From Pyrrhoderma lamaoense (lineage: Eukaryota; Basidiomycota; Agaricomycetes; Hymenochaetales; Hymenochaetaceae): a DNA stretch of 64,000 nucleotides. Shown in pieces: positions 36,791-48,610 of the stretch. Position 1 is the stretch's first letter. The number at the start of each line of letters is the position of its first letter. Under the pieces are notes generated by a model. That model did not search any database. It was given only the letters and a program-made list of their open reading frames with translations, and was not told the origin of the DNA. Made by a program: the position numbers and the translations under genes. The stretch spans positions 45,392 to 109,391 of the forward strand of contig NBAZ01000037.1 in assembly GCA_002794735.1 (NCBI GenBank), read 5' to 3'.

Positions 36791-37956
36791 TGATAACAAC
36801 TCACGGTTATCTCCTAAAAGTTTTGTACTCCATCTAGTTTATAACGGGGCGATAACTGACGCTAAGTCAGGTCTATGCTATCTACTTTCCTAGCTATCTA
36901 TCATTCCAAGAACGGGACTATGAGCGGCCAGTCCTGCCCCTGAATCAACCCTTGGTATTTGCCGCCTCAGACTATGGTGTCTGTACATATTGTATATACA
37001 AATAAAGAATAAAGAATAAAGAAAGCAATAAATATTCTTGAAATTTAATCTCTCATCGCACTGAGAACTGTAAAATCTCAATCACCAAGGTCATTCCTTG
37101 CTTACAAACCCGTCTTTGGGGGGTTACTGATTATGATCTCAATTCAAAGTAGAGCTGAGATATGCCGATATACACATACCAGACCCATCCTAAAGGCCAT
37201 GTGGTTACGAGCACTGATAGCACCGCAAGGTAATCGAACAATAGGATCTTTTTTATCAATATGCGAAAGAAGTCGTTAGCTCATCTCAGGCCTCTGCGCT
37301 TGCTCTACTTCCTATAATTAGTTTTAGCTCCTCTTATATGTATTTACACATGCTTCTGATGCGTAGTCATCCTCAGATCATGCAGTAAACTCAACATCTA
37401 ATACTTCAACACCACAAAGTATATTTTACATAGCTCAGATTCAAATCAAAGATTTAATATTTGTGTTTTTCTCCAGTTCAGCGACCGAAAGCGTACTCAA
37501 TACGTTAATTACACATAGTAACGGAAAGCTTATTTTAGGGGTACCATTACAGGCCCCCCGTCCACTCTACGGACTATCTGTTGTATTTTGATCAAGAAAC
37601 AATTGTTTCTCGAAAAGGTTGGGATCGCTCCGTCTGATTATTCTTCAGAAGAAATCAGATAGATCTCTTCAGGGTAAATCGGTTCTGAAAGAACCATACA
37701 GACACGATGCAAGTACAACGTTCCCGCATAGCTAAAGAACCTACGAAAGCGCTGGGCCTCACCAGAGGTACAGCTTAGTCGTCTTCGTCATCTCCTCCTT
37801 ATCTAGAAACGTCAACAATAGAAAGGCAGATACGCATATAAACAACACCACCCTCCATCATGATCTCCGAATCCATCCTCATCTATCCTTTCCAGTGAGG
37901 GTACTACTCTCCAAACCGGATCCACCATATCTACCAGCATACAGAGATAGAAAAAC
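36791..37956. other. Intergenic region upstream of the full-length FunK1 gene
   Basis: No gene is recognised. It presumably contains the promoter of FunK1 copy 1; a TATAAA lies at about 37837-37842, 115-120 bases before the ATG. A short AATAAAGA repeat is seen near 37000-37030. Confidence 0.4.
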
Positions 37957-40459
37957 ATGGATCCCAGTACTAGCTATGCTCGAGAGGGTTCTATATCCCT
38001 AGACGAAGCAGAGCTTATCTCAGGTACCTCTACGCCAATTAATAAGGGTATCAACAACCAGCTCGGGTACAAAAACACACTATGTGGGATAGATGAGGAA
38101 TCGCCAGGGCTAATGGCAGCTTCAAAAGCCAATAATGACATCCTTGATAAGTTTCTCAAGTATGATCTGACTCAATCTACCTATACAAAAACGATAGATC
38201 AGTTTCTTAACTCCTTGATGAAAGTCGTCAGGGGCGAACCAGGACAGCCAGTGCGCCCGTATGGACGACTTCCTCGAGATAGACACCTTATGGAAATAGT
38301 GCAGGAAGAAGAGGTACTGAGATATCGACGAGAATATTGCAAACCAGTTCAAAAAGAGGGAGATAGGTACTCTCCATTCTGCTTCCTCGCAAACACCATT
38401 CTCGAGAAAATATCGGGACCCGATTCTCCATCCATCTGTTTCGTCAGGAATGACCCTCACGTACTCGCCTGTGATGATCATCCTAGTGGGAGGAAGCCAG
38501 ATCTCGTGTATGTGAGGTCTGATAACTGTGCTGTCAGGGATGGGAAGTGGAAAAGCCATTGTTTAGATGGGCCTAACTTGAGGGGCGAGCTTTGGAAATG
38601 GACAGATGTATTGGGTGTTGGCGAAGTTAAAATCACCTCCAAAGGATCAATCGTACTTGAAGAGGACATTCCCCGTCCTTCCACGTCACTGGACTTGCCG
38701 TTTAACCATTCAGGACCGGTGACGAGGGGGATAAAAAAGAAGTTTGAGGAAGCAATGTCAACAACAAATAAACGGCAACGAACAAGATCGGGTGCAAGCA
38801 GCAGCGGCTTTTCGCCCTTGCAGTATTACGAGCTGCCCGATGGCCCAACGCGGCGGAGGAATCCCAAGCTGCGAGAGGATCTTGTTTATCAGAGCGCGCG
38901 ATACGTGAGCGATCACATGACGATGGATGTCACCCGTCGGCACGTGCTGAATCTGCTGATCAGCGACGGCTTTCTCTGGCTTGCATACTACGACCACCAG
39001 GGCGTGATCTACTCTCCCCCGCTGAACTTTGTGGATGATCTGTATCGACTTGCATATGTACTGAAGGTTCTCAACGACTTCGAGGGCGGGTATCTAGGAC
39101 ATTTTGGACAATTCGAGACTGTCGAGTCGACTTGTCTCATTGGATCGAGAACTGGGGAGAGAGACGAGCTAGGGTGCAGTAAAACTGTGAATGTTCTTCG
39201 GAATATTGGGCGAGGATATCCAATAGACTTGTCGTTTGTTACAGGAAAGAGGATATTTGAAGGGCATAATCGGATATTCTTTGGTGAATCGACACAGATG
39301 GTGATGGTTGGGACGAAGATCGAGGATGGAATTATTGTTCCAATGACTGTTTCGGATTTGGATAGGACTGATGCTTGTGAGGACTCTTTTATGTGGAAGC
39401 ATGTCCTCAAGTGGAGCTATCCTAGACCTAGCAGGATATCGGAGCCGGAATTGATTAAAGCAGCCAAAAGAGTTCTGGAGAGACATGATAACAACCCTGA
39501 TCCGTCTGGAAAGGCGCTCACTGTGAAGATCTCGAACTCACTACCAGATGTTTTGAATGGATATGACATCGATGAGAGGGAAAAGAACTTCCGTGCTTTT
39601 CTTGGGGTAGAGTACGAAGAGCAGAGAATACTCCGGTTCGCTATGCTGGAGTATCTCGAGCCGATTCATAGTCTCCCTGATCTTACACAATTTAAAGGAG
39701 CCGTTCGACAAATAGCTTTAGGTACGTTTCTCTCACACAAGTATCTCTATATTGATTAACATACTAACGTACTCGTCAGCCATACATTATCTAGCATCAA
39801 GCGAAGAAGGGATCAAACATCGGGATATCAATGTGAACAATCTCATGTTTCGTCGCCTCAGTGATGGTCAGATTCAAGGAGTACTCTGTGACTGGGACCA
39901 GGCATCGACATATGAGACCGAAAAGTCTAAAGATCATACAGGGATGCGTAATGGGACAAGGACATTCCTATCTATTGACATGCATAAAAACCCGCCTCCT
40001 GTCCATATTGAACGATTTGACTTTGAGTCACTGTTGTATGTGATGTACTGGATAAGTAAAAACCATTCTGGAGGCAAACCTTTCTCTGAGAGTGAGAAAC
40101 AAAAGGTCGCTAATGGCGAGTGGAAGTTCTGGAACGTAGAAGAGGATGATCCATTAAATGCAATGAAAAGATACTTCCTGAACAGAAATATATCTTTATG
40201 CAATAGTCCTGAATCTTTTACACCTTTTTTTATGCCTTTAGTCTCTTCTTGGCTGGATCCATTGCGCAGACAATTTCGAGAAGGATACAATCTTCGTGAT
40301 GCGTATGAAGACCCAATCGAATCTCCATTGCTTGCTAGCACGACTAATGCGGAATCAAATCAGGGCTCCGCCTTAGAAACTATTCCATCTAGGTTTGATA
40401 ACGCAACTCTGGGAGGAAAAGTTTGTTTTCAAAAAATTTGGGCCATACTCGAGAAATAG
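37957..40459 (+). CDS. FunK1 (fungal-type) protein kinase, full-length copy 1
   Basis: Two exons (37957-39721 and 39780-40459) give 814 residues, in frame throughout. The N-terminal half has the FunK1-type beta-rich region with DDHPSGRKPDLVYVR, WTDVLGVGEVK (near 38610) and LAYYDHQGVIYSPPLNFVDD (near 39000). The kinase half has FMWKHVLKWSYPRPSRISEP (near 39395), the catalytic loop GIKHRDINVNNLMFRR (near 39815) with the Asp and Asn, and GVLCDWDQAS in the place of DFG. ERFDFESLLYVMYWI is a further family mark, and the end is FQKIWAILEK. The family is expanded in mushrooms and its role is largely unknown. This is the only copy in the window with the N-terminal half intact, and so the best candidate for the parent of the array. 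A segment at about 38760-39020 is visibly richer in G+C than its flanks. Confidence 0.9.
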
Positions 40460-40842
40460 CGTATACCCTTATCCTAACATCCTACATTTTTGCATTTTTT
40501 ATTGAAGGCGACTGTCTAATTTTACTACGCCGTTGTAACCTTGTGACACATTATTCATATAATAATTTGTAGTACATGTTTTCAGTTTTACACTTTCTCT
40601 TATATTGCTCAGAAAGTTGTATTAATAGTGTTTCATATAGAGTATTACAGTGTAGTACATAACACAATACACATTAGTAACGCGGTATGTGTGTGATCAC
40701 ATGACGGTGGATATTGGCATGTGTTGTTTTCCCTCATGACTTTCATACTACCTTAAGAGCAATAGGATCTTGGAGCGGAGGGTCATCAGAGCGGCGAAAA
40801 GAGTCCTTGATAGTCATAGTTGAGCCATTGATCCATCTGGAG
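40460..40842 (+). repeat. A-type spacer with decayed FunK1 N-terminal remnant
   Basis: The sequence after copy 1 (gaaggcgactgtctaatttt at about 40505, then a cacttt/gttcag stretch) recurs after copies 5, 7 and 9. It runs into a remnant of the N-terminal coding region with GATCACATGA at 40695. This spacer is shorter than the other A-type spacers. Confidence 0.6.
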
Positions 40843-41738
40843 AGATGCTCACTGTAATGATCTCAAATTCACTACCAGATGTTTTGAATGGATATGATTT
40901 CTCTAAGAAGGAGAAGAAATTCTGTACTTTTCTTGGAGTGGGCTACTACGAGCAGAGGGTACTTCTGTTCACTATGCTTGGGTATCTCGAACCCATACAG
41001 AGCCTCCCTGATCTTACACAATTCAAAGAAGCTATTCTGCATATTGCACTAGGTATGTTATTAATACACAAGCATCTCTTAACTGGTTAATATAGTAACA
41101 TGTTGTTAGCCACACATTACCTAGCATCGAGAGAAGAAGGGATTAAACATCGGGATATCAATGTTAACAATAACATGTTTCGTCGCCTCAGTGATGGTCA
41201 GATCCAAGGAGTACTCTGTGACTGGGACCAGGCATCGACATATGAGACCGAAAGGTCAAATGATCATACAGGGACGCGTAATGGGACAAGGGCATTACTG
41301 TCTATTGACATACACGACACCCCTCCTCTTGTCTATTATGAACAGTGACTTTGAATCATTGTTATATGTGATGTACTGGATAAGTATGAATTACTCAGGA
41401 GGCAAGTTCTTGCGTGAGAAAAAGGATTACAAGGATTCTTCTGATGTATTGAAGTCCTGGAACGTAGGAAAGGACGTACCGTTATCTGAAATGAAAATAC
41501 AACTCCTGAACAAAGTAAAACCTCTTTACGATAGTCCCCAGCTCTTCAAACCTTTTTGGTGCCATTGCGCAAGCTATTCCGAAATGGATACTTTTTTCGC
41601 AACGTGTATAGAGAATCAATCAGACCTTCACTATATAGAAATACGGGTATTTCAGGGTTTAGTCCATCCAATTTTGATGATGCGGCACTGAGAGGAAATG
41701 TTTGTTTCCAGAATATTCGGACCATACTCCAGGATTAA
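40843..41738 (+). pseudogene. FunK1 copy 2, degenerate
   Basis: Homologous to copy 1 from MLTVMISNSLPDVLNGYD onward, with intron at about 41056-41110 and catalytic loop GIKHRDINVNNNMFRR (near 41145), DWDQAS kept. The head is truncated and carries a stop at about 40821 before this point. Near 41335 two bases are missing against copy 1. Around 41550 about 30 bases are lost before LRKLFRNGYFF-like sequence. It ends FQNIRTILQD, the C-type tail shared with copies 8 and 10. Unlike other copies, it needs more than one-base repairs and is probably a true pseudogene. Confidence 0.7.
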
Positions 41739-42487
41739 GGCTTTATAATGATAGATCCTTTTGTTTAGCATTCGCTCGTCAGTCACAATACTTCCACAAA
41801 GAGAACCTCTTCTTTCCTTTTTGCCTTTATGATTCTGTGATTCATATATTTAATTGTAACTCATTTTCTTAGTTAGATGCTTTTTATTATTATCGTGCAG
41901 CGACGTATGATATGCAACACAACATCAAATCCATACTCTCTGAGGTGGACAAGAGCAAACTAGGGATTTCCTAATTGAACTAATGACGAGTATGACATAC
42001 ACTAGATGTGCTGTTTGCACCTCTTCCATCCCCAGAACGAGGGTGTAAATAGATCCGAGGAGTACTTCCTACACAGAATGTAAAGTGACCAAGTTCCTGA
42101 TATGTGGCTGGTAAGGGGGTTTTACTAATACCCGAAAAGAAGATTTGGGAATGATCACATGATGGGTTATGACCCGTCGGCTCGCGATGAATTCCACTCA
42201 TCCGCGACGACCATCAAAGTACTATATCTTTTTGGATAACCTATATTGACCTGCTTACCTATTGAAGGATCTTAGCGAAATATACTACTCAGTGCGAGAG
42301 ATTTAGGCGCATCTCACGATCGAAGATTGTCGGATTGACTTGTCTCATCGTGCTAGGCCTTAAGAAGGGAGACAAGTCGACTGTGGATGTGCTAAGAATA
42401 AATCGATATACTTGAAATCTGTAGCTAGGAAAAGGGCGAACTGAAGTACCTAGTCGTATACTTCATGGTAAATCGGCATAGATAGTT
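41739..42487 (+). repeat. C-type spacer with decayed FunK1 N-terminal remnant
   Basis: The first part (cattcgctcgtcagtcacaa at about 41769) recurs after copies 8 and 10. The second part, with GATCACATGA at 42153 and ggctcgcgatgaattcc, recurs before copy 9. The latter is a decayed version of the N-terminal coding region of copy 1. The spacer leads into copy 3. Confidence 0.65.
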
Positions 42488-43615
42488 ATGATTGGCAAGA
42501 AGATCGAGAATAGTATTGATGTTCCGATGGCTACATCAGACTTGAAAGAAGATTCTATCTACGAAGAATCGTTCAGGTGGAAGCACTCCCTCAAGTGGAG
42601 CTACCCTAAGACTGGTAGGATCTCTGAGTGGGAGATGATCATAGCAGCCAAAAGAGTCCTTAGAAGACATGATAATGACCCCGATCCAATTGGGAAGGTG
42701 CTCACCGTAAATATCTCGGATTCACTACCAGAGGCTCTGAATGGATACGATATAGATGACTGGGAAACTAATGTACATGCATTTCTTGGCGCAGAGTGCG
42801 GAGCGAAGAGGGTACTTCGGTTCACTATGCTTGAGTTTCTAGAGCCGATATATAGCCTTCCTGACCTTGAGCAGTTTAAGGAAGGTATCCGACACATTAC
42901 ACTGGGTAGGGTCATTTCACATATATCTGGAATAACCGTCATAGTGACGTATAATAAGCCATACATTATCTAGCCTCAAGTGAGGAAGGGATCATGCATC
43001 GGGATATCAGTGTGAACAATCTCAGATTCAAGGCGTACTCTGCGATTGGGACCAGTCATCAACTTATGAGACTGAGAAGTCTGAGGACCATAATGATACG
43101 CGTAACGGAACTAGGGCATTCCTGTCTATTGATGTGCACAGGGAATATCCACCTGTTCATCTTGAACGATTCGACTATGAATCGTTATTTTATGTGATGT
43201 ACTGGATGAGTATGAACTTCTCAGAAGGAAAATTCTTGCGTGAAAAGGAAAAGAATGGGGAAGTTCCTGAAGAGTGGAAAACTGGAATATTGAAAGCGAC
43301 AAACGGCTTATTGAGAAGAAGGTGGCTTTCTTGAATGCTCAGAAACCTCTGTGTTATAGTCCCGGACTCTTTACACCTTTTTTTCTGCCTATTGTCGAAC
43401 TTTGGTTGGATCCATTACTTGAACTATTTCGAGATGGGTACACCCTTCGCCGTGTGAAATGTTGCCCAACCCGCCCTCAGCGCTCTTTGTATTCCACAGC
43501 TGTCGCGGAACTTAATTTCAAATCTGTTCCTGAATCTGGTCCGACCACATTTGATAATGCATCATTAGGAGGAATAGTTTGTTTTGAACAAATATGGGCC
43601 ATACTCGAGACATGA
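42488..43615 (+). pseudogene. FunK1 copy 3, internal 25-base deletion and frame break
   Basis: The head is of the type shared with copy 9 (LKEDSIYEESFRWKHSLKWS, DIDDWETNVHAFLGAECGAK). Exon 1 runs from 42488 to 42905, and exon 2 starts at about 42959. At 43020 a 25-base deletion removes the MFRRLSDGQ region after the catalytic loop MHRDISVNNL and shifts the frame. A second break near 43281 is a single missing base. The rest continues as DWDQSS, ERFDYESLFYVMYWM and a B-type tail ending FEQIWAILET at 43615. The deletion makes a normal kinase product unlikely. Confidence 0.7.
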
Positions 43616-44401
43616 AGTCCTCCTTTGATATGAACCTCGCCCTTCGACATTTGAACTATGTTATCTTACTCTACCGCTCTCGTTTGGGACTTCTGGTTTA
43701 TTTGATTGTAGTATATACCCCCGCTCAAGCACAATTCCTTATATCCGATAACAATTTTGTATTCATATTGCTTTCAAAATGACTACTATCTGGCATGCAT
43801 GCCCGTATAATCAGAGTCTATTTGGCACGGACGGTGTGTAAGAGCGAGCCTGCAAAGGTAGTCAGAAACCTTAAGCTGATGCATAGTACAAATGACAATG
43901 GATTATGCTTAGCACCTAACTAAACTCAATAATTTGTTCTGGCTAAGCAACGGGAAGTGTTATATTTCCATCCACCTACATCTAGAGTATTATTTACCAT
44001 TACATGTATTATCTCACGGTTATTAGACAAGAGACAAGAGACAAGAGACAAGAGACAAGAGACAAGAGACAAGAGACAAGAGTTCACCATGTGCAAGCGA
44101 TCACATGATAGATGATATGGCTCGTTGACGTATCTATTCTCTTCATTTACAATGGTCACGTATTCGACTTTGTGGATGATCTGGATTAAAGCAGACGTCG
44201 ACCGAGAAACTCGCACTTCAATAACGAGGATCTCATCCACGTACACAATCGAATATCATCAAATTAACTTATCTCATCAAAGCAAGTTCAAGGAGAGGTC
44301 GGCGACAACTCAAGAAAACTATTAGTATACTTAGGAATATCCGCTTCCCCTGGCATATGTGCCTTTTGAGAAGTTGGATAAAGGGTATAACTGCATAACA
44401 C
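43616..44401 (+). repeat. B-type spacer with 7-base minisatellite
   Basis: It shares its start (agtcc..ttgatatgaacctc) and most of its length with the spacer after copy 6. It contains GATCACATGA at 44099 and a run of about eight acaagag heptamers at about 44025-44082. The spacer after copy 6 has only about three, interrupted. It leads into copy 4. Confidence 0.65.
44025..44082. repeat. Heptamer minisatellite (acaagag)n
   Basis: About eight perfect head-to-tail copies of a seven-base unit without spacers, so not a CRISPR array. The matching place in the sister spacer (near 50192-50221) has about three copies, so the tract expanded or contracted after the spacer was duplicated. Confidence 0.8.
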
Positions 44402-45578
44402 TTGTCGAATAGACACAGGAAAGTGATGATTGAAAGAATGGAGATGGAAAACGGGACTATTGTTCCAGTGACTATACCGGAGCTGAAAATGGAAGATATA
44501 TATAAAGATGCATTCAGGTTGAAGCATGTCCTCAAGTGGAGCTATCTTAGACCTAGTAGGATCTCGGAGCCAGAGATGATAAAAGCAGCTAAAAGAGTTC
44601 TGGAGAGATATGATAACAACCCTGATCCGTCTGGGAAGATGCTCACTGTCAAGATCTCGAAAACGCTACCAGAGGTGCTGAATGGATATGATATTGATGA
44701 GAAGGAAAAGAACTTCCGTGCTTTTCTTGGAGTAGGATACGAAGAACAGAGGGGAATTCGGTTCGCTATGCTTGAGTATCTCGAGCCGATTCATAGTCTC
44801 TCTGATCTTACACAATTCAAAGATTCCATTCGGCATATTGCATTAGGTACGGGGTTCTTGATTACACCTTAATTCTCCAGTATTCTTACATATGATCAGC
44901 CATTAATTACTTGTCGTCAAGTGAAGAAAGGATTAAACATCGGGATATCAACACAAATAATCTCATGTTTCGCCGTCTTTCTGGCAATCAGATCCAAGGT
45001 GTACTCTGCGATTGGGACCAATCATCGAGATACGAGACAGAGAAATCTAATGACCATCCAGGAACGCGAAATGGAACAAGAGCGTTCATATCCTTCGACT
45101 TGCACAAAGATCCACCTCCTGTTCATATTGAACGGTTTGACTACGAGTCACTATTTTATGTAATGTTTTGGATGAGTATGAACTACTCAAGAGGCAAGTT
45201 CTTGGACGAGAAGGAGAAACATTCTACCACGAAAAAGTGGAGTTCTTGGAACATCGAAGATGACTGGGATATAGCTGATAAAAAATACCGCCTCTTGTCA
45301 GAAATACTTTGTGATCACCTCGAATTCTTTACTCCTTTCTTTCAGCCTCTAGTTATTTCTTGGCTGGATCCGTTGCGAACTCTACTTAATAGGGGATACT
45401 ATCTTCGTAGTGAATATCTAGAATCTGTGTCACGGGCCCGGTATTCTGGGGTTGGCTGCACGACCATTGCAGAAACGAACTTGAATCCTCCCCAGAAACT
45501 GAACTTTCCAGATTCAATAATTTAACATTGGGGGGACAAGTTTGCTTTGAAAAGATATGGTCTATACTCGAAACATAA
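44402..45578 (+). CDS. FunK1 kinase copy 4 (kinase half only, one frame break)
   Basis: Exon 1 44402-44846 and exon 2 44900-45578 total 1124 bases, one short of 375 codons. The single missing base is near 45487, after AETNLN. The head has MEMENGTIVPVTIPELKMED and FRLKHVLKWSY, the loop is RIKHRDINTNNLMFRR and the DFG site is CDWDQSS. The middle (FISFDLHKDPPPVHIERFDY, KKWSSWNIEDDWDIADKKYR) is almost the same as in copy 7. The tail differs (RTLLNRGYYLRSEYLES) and ends FEKIWSILET. N-terminal half absent. It is either a short kinase or a gene broken by a sequence error. Confidence 0.7.
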
Positions 45579-46356
45579 AACCCTCTTATATACCCGATCA
45601 TCATTATAATTTTACTAAGTTTACTCACAAATAAGACATTCTAATGCTCCCTCACAATTTAATGTTTAATTTTCACTTTTCCGCCTTAACGTCGAGGCTC
45701 ATAGTCTTTTTTTGTGATTAATAAACATTCATGGATTCTGTTTCTTATATATGACAAATTAGTTGCATTGATATTAACTTCGAATAGGAGTGATGAGAAA
45801 TATGATACAACTGTCCGCTCAGAATCTACTGGATTTATTCGTCGTGTAAGAACAAACCCAAAAAGAAGGACGAACATACTCAGACTAACACAAAGTATAG
45901 TTTGACTGGTGATTATTCAAGGATATTTCAACTACAATCAGCACATAGTCTTTTTACATAGCTTGATAATAACTGGCAGCTTCTTTGGCTAATAACCTCT
46001 GACTACCTAAAGCTGAAGCATTATATATCATAATATAACGGGTTTATCTGTCGGAGTTCTTGATATGTGAGCGATCACATGACGATTGATATTACTACCG
46101 GCACGTGTTTGAATTCCTCATGAATTTAACGGTACACAATGTAACACATACATTGGCCTTCTCTAGCTTACACACTACCACTATTAGAGTGCGGTATATC
46201 TCCCACTGTATCTTGTAGGTGAATTCCAACAGAGCTATCATCAACAGAAGGCTCTGAACGGCTTCAACCGTAAGGATTTCGACTACTTTACACAATCGAA
46301 GTAGCAAGTTGACACATATTTTCAAGTCAGGGTCATAAAGAGATTAGTGACGATAT
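45579..46356 (+). repeat. Spacer between FunK1 copies 4 and 5
   Basis: This spacer is the least like the others. It keeps the GATCACATGA anchor at 46073 inside a short N-terminal remnant. No gene is recognised. Two small frames at 45686-45905 on opposite strands are mutual shadows. Confidence 0.5.
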
Positions 46357-47563
46357 TTGACATACTCGAAACCTATAAATGGGGAGAGGATACCTGGATG
46401 GTCTACTTGTATCTACTTTGATAGTTCGACACAGATAACGATGGTTGGAATCAAGTTAGTGAATGGGATCGTTGCTCCAATGACTATATCAGATCTGAAA
46501 AGGGAAGCTATATATGTATTCAAATGGAGCTATCCAAAGAGTAGTAGAATATCGGAGCGGGAGATGATTATCAAGGTTAGGAAAGTTCTAGAGAGACATG
46601 ACAACAGCCCTGATCCGTCCGGGAAATCGCTCACAATGAAGATCTCGAACTCACTACCAGATGTATTGAGTGGATATGATTTTGATGAGAGAGATAGTCT
46701 TTTCCGAGAGTTTCTTGGAGTAGGAATCGAGGAGGAGAGGATACTGCGGTTTACTATTCAAGAATGTCTTGAGCCGATTCATACCCTTCCTGATCTTGTA
46801 AAATTCAAGGAAGCTACTCGTCATATTGCATTAGGTATATTGATCACTTTGTAACATAATTTATTATCATATTGACGTACAAGTAGCCATTCATTATCTA
46901 GCGTCGAACAAAGAAGGGATCAGACATCGGGATATCAATGTAAACAATCTCATGTTCCGTCGTCTCATTGATGGTCAGATCCAAGGTGTACTTTGTGATT
47001 GGGACCAGGCATCTACATATGATACCGAGAAGTCTCCCAATCATCCAAGGAGGCGTAATGGGACAATGGCATTCCTATCTATTGACATGCACGAAACCCC
47101 ACCTCCTGTCCATATTGAACGATTTGACTTTGAGTCATTGTTGTATGTGATGTACTGGATAAGTGTAAACTACTCGGAAGGCAAGCTTTTACCTGAGAAA
47201 GAGAAACAAACTAATTCTGACGAGTGGAAGTTCCGGAACCTTGAACAAGACGATCCATTGATTGCGATGAAACGACATTTCCTGAGCAGAACTAGACCTT
47301 CAAGCAATAGTCCCGAACTAATTACTCCTTCTTTTATGCCTTTAGTCAGTTTATGGCTTAATCCATTGCGCAGACAATTTCGAGATAGATACGTTCTTCG
47401 TGGTATGCATGAAGACCCGGCCGAACCTTTATCGCTTGCTAGCACGGCTAATGCAGAATCAAATCAGGACTCTGTCATAGAGACTATTCCACCCAGGTTT
47501 GATAACGCAACACTAGGAGGAAGAGTTTGTTTTCAAAAAATTTGGGCTATACTCGAGAAATAG
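46357..47563 (+). CDS. FunK1 kinase copy 5, open
   Basis: Exons 46357-46834 and 46887-47563 give 384 residues without a break. The head has STQITMVGIKLVNGIVAPMT and a short in-frame deletion where other copies have WKHVLKWSY (here YVFKWSYPKSS). The catalytic loop is GIRHRDINVNNLMFRR, then GVLCDWDQAS, ERFDFESLLYVMYWI and an A-type tail ending FQKIWAILEK, nearly as in copy 1. Only the kinase half is coded; the region for the N-terminal half lies decayed upstream. It could be expressed as a short kinase. Confidence 0.75.
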
Positions 47564-48610
47564 CGTATACCCTTATCCTAGCATTCTACACTTTTACATT
47601 ATTTTCGAAGGCGACTGTCTAATTTTACTACGCCGTTGTATACTTGTGACATATATTTTAACGAGTGATTTGTGGTACATGTTTTCAGTTTTACACTTTT
47701 TTTTTTATTGTTCAGGTGTTGTACTAATAGTGTTTCATATCGAGTGTAGTAAATAACACAATACATATGTATACTTGGACCCTACGGATTGCAGTCGACT
47801 TGTAGGTATGGATCTGGAAAGCATATCGATTGTCCGATCGCAATACAAAATCATTAGAAGTATAGTCTGTATTCTATCTAATCTTATAAATTAGTATTGA
47901 AAGTGTGGATGAAATTTGTGGAAAAAAGAGGATGACTGCGTTGATATGAGATATAATAGAACCGAATGCCTTCAATACATAACGCTGCGCAGCACAAGCA
48001 AAACACAAGAGAATGGTAAGTTGGGAATATTGATATTTTTGTCATGATTAGATACACCACTGAATAGGCGGTAGTAGCACAGATTCGTTTCTCATGAAAT
48101 GACAAGAGTGACTCAGGGTTTTACCAAGCAGGAAGAGGGAAAAATAAATATACAATAACACACCCTCCGGGACTAGTTGAAGGGGTAAAATATTCGAGGG
48201 GGCTACTTTTACCAAAGAACAAGAGATTGTGAAGATCTACGTCCTGATATGTGGCTGGTAAAATAAATTCTCTCTCCACTTGAAATAGAAGTTCATGACT
48301 AAGACGTAATGCGTTATGTGGATCACATGACGGTGGATATCGGCGTGTGTTGTTTTCCCTCATGGCTTTCATACTACGACCATCAATGTGGTATATTCGA
48401 CGTCATTGAACTTTTTAGATGGTCCGCATCAGTCTATGCATCTACTGAAGGATAAAAGCAACTTCAACAGCGTGGAGATTATCTACTTTCACGATTGTAG
48501 ATTGTCGAATTAATTTGTCTCATCGATCCAGGTTTTGAGAAGGGGAGACAAGACGACTGTGAATGTAAAAAGAATTATCTGATAGACTTAACAACTGCAA
48601 CTACGAAAAG
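47564..48610 (+). repeat. A-type spacer with decayed FunK1 N-terminal remnant
   Basis: Homologous over nearly its whole length to the spacers after copies 7 and 9 (shared tgcagtcgac, gcatatcgattg, gggactag, gtcttgagaa-like blocks). GATCACATGA is at 48321, followed by the remnant ctttcatactacgaccatca that corresponds to the YYDHQG region of copy 1. It leads into copy 6. Confidence 0.7.

Noticed and set aside
39934..40341. Minus-strand frames opposite FunK1 exon 2, repeated in each copy
   Set aside because: They recur only because the plus-strand kinase exons are repeated; the plus strand holds the HRD and DWD motifs.
44025..44082. Possible CRISPR-like repeat array
   Set aside because: The heptamers are directly adjacent with no spacers, and the genome is eukaryotic. 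It is a minisatellite.
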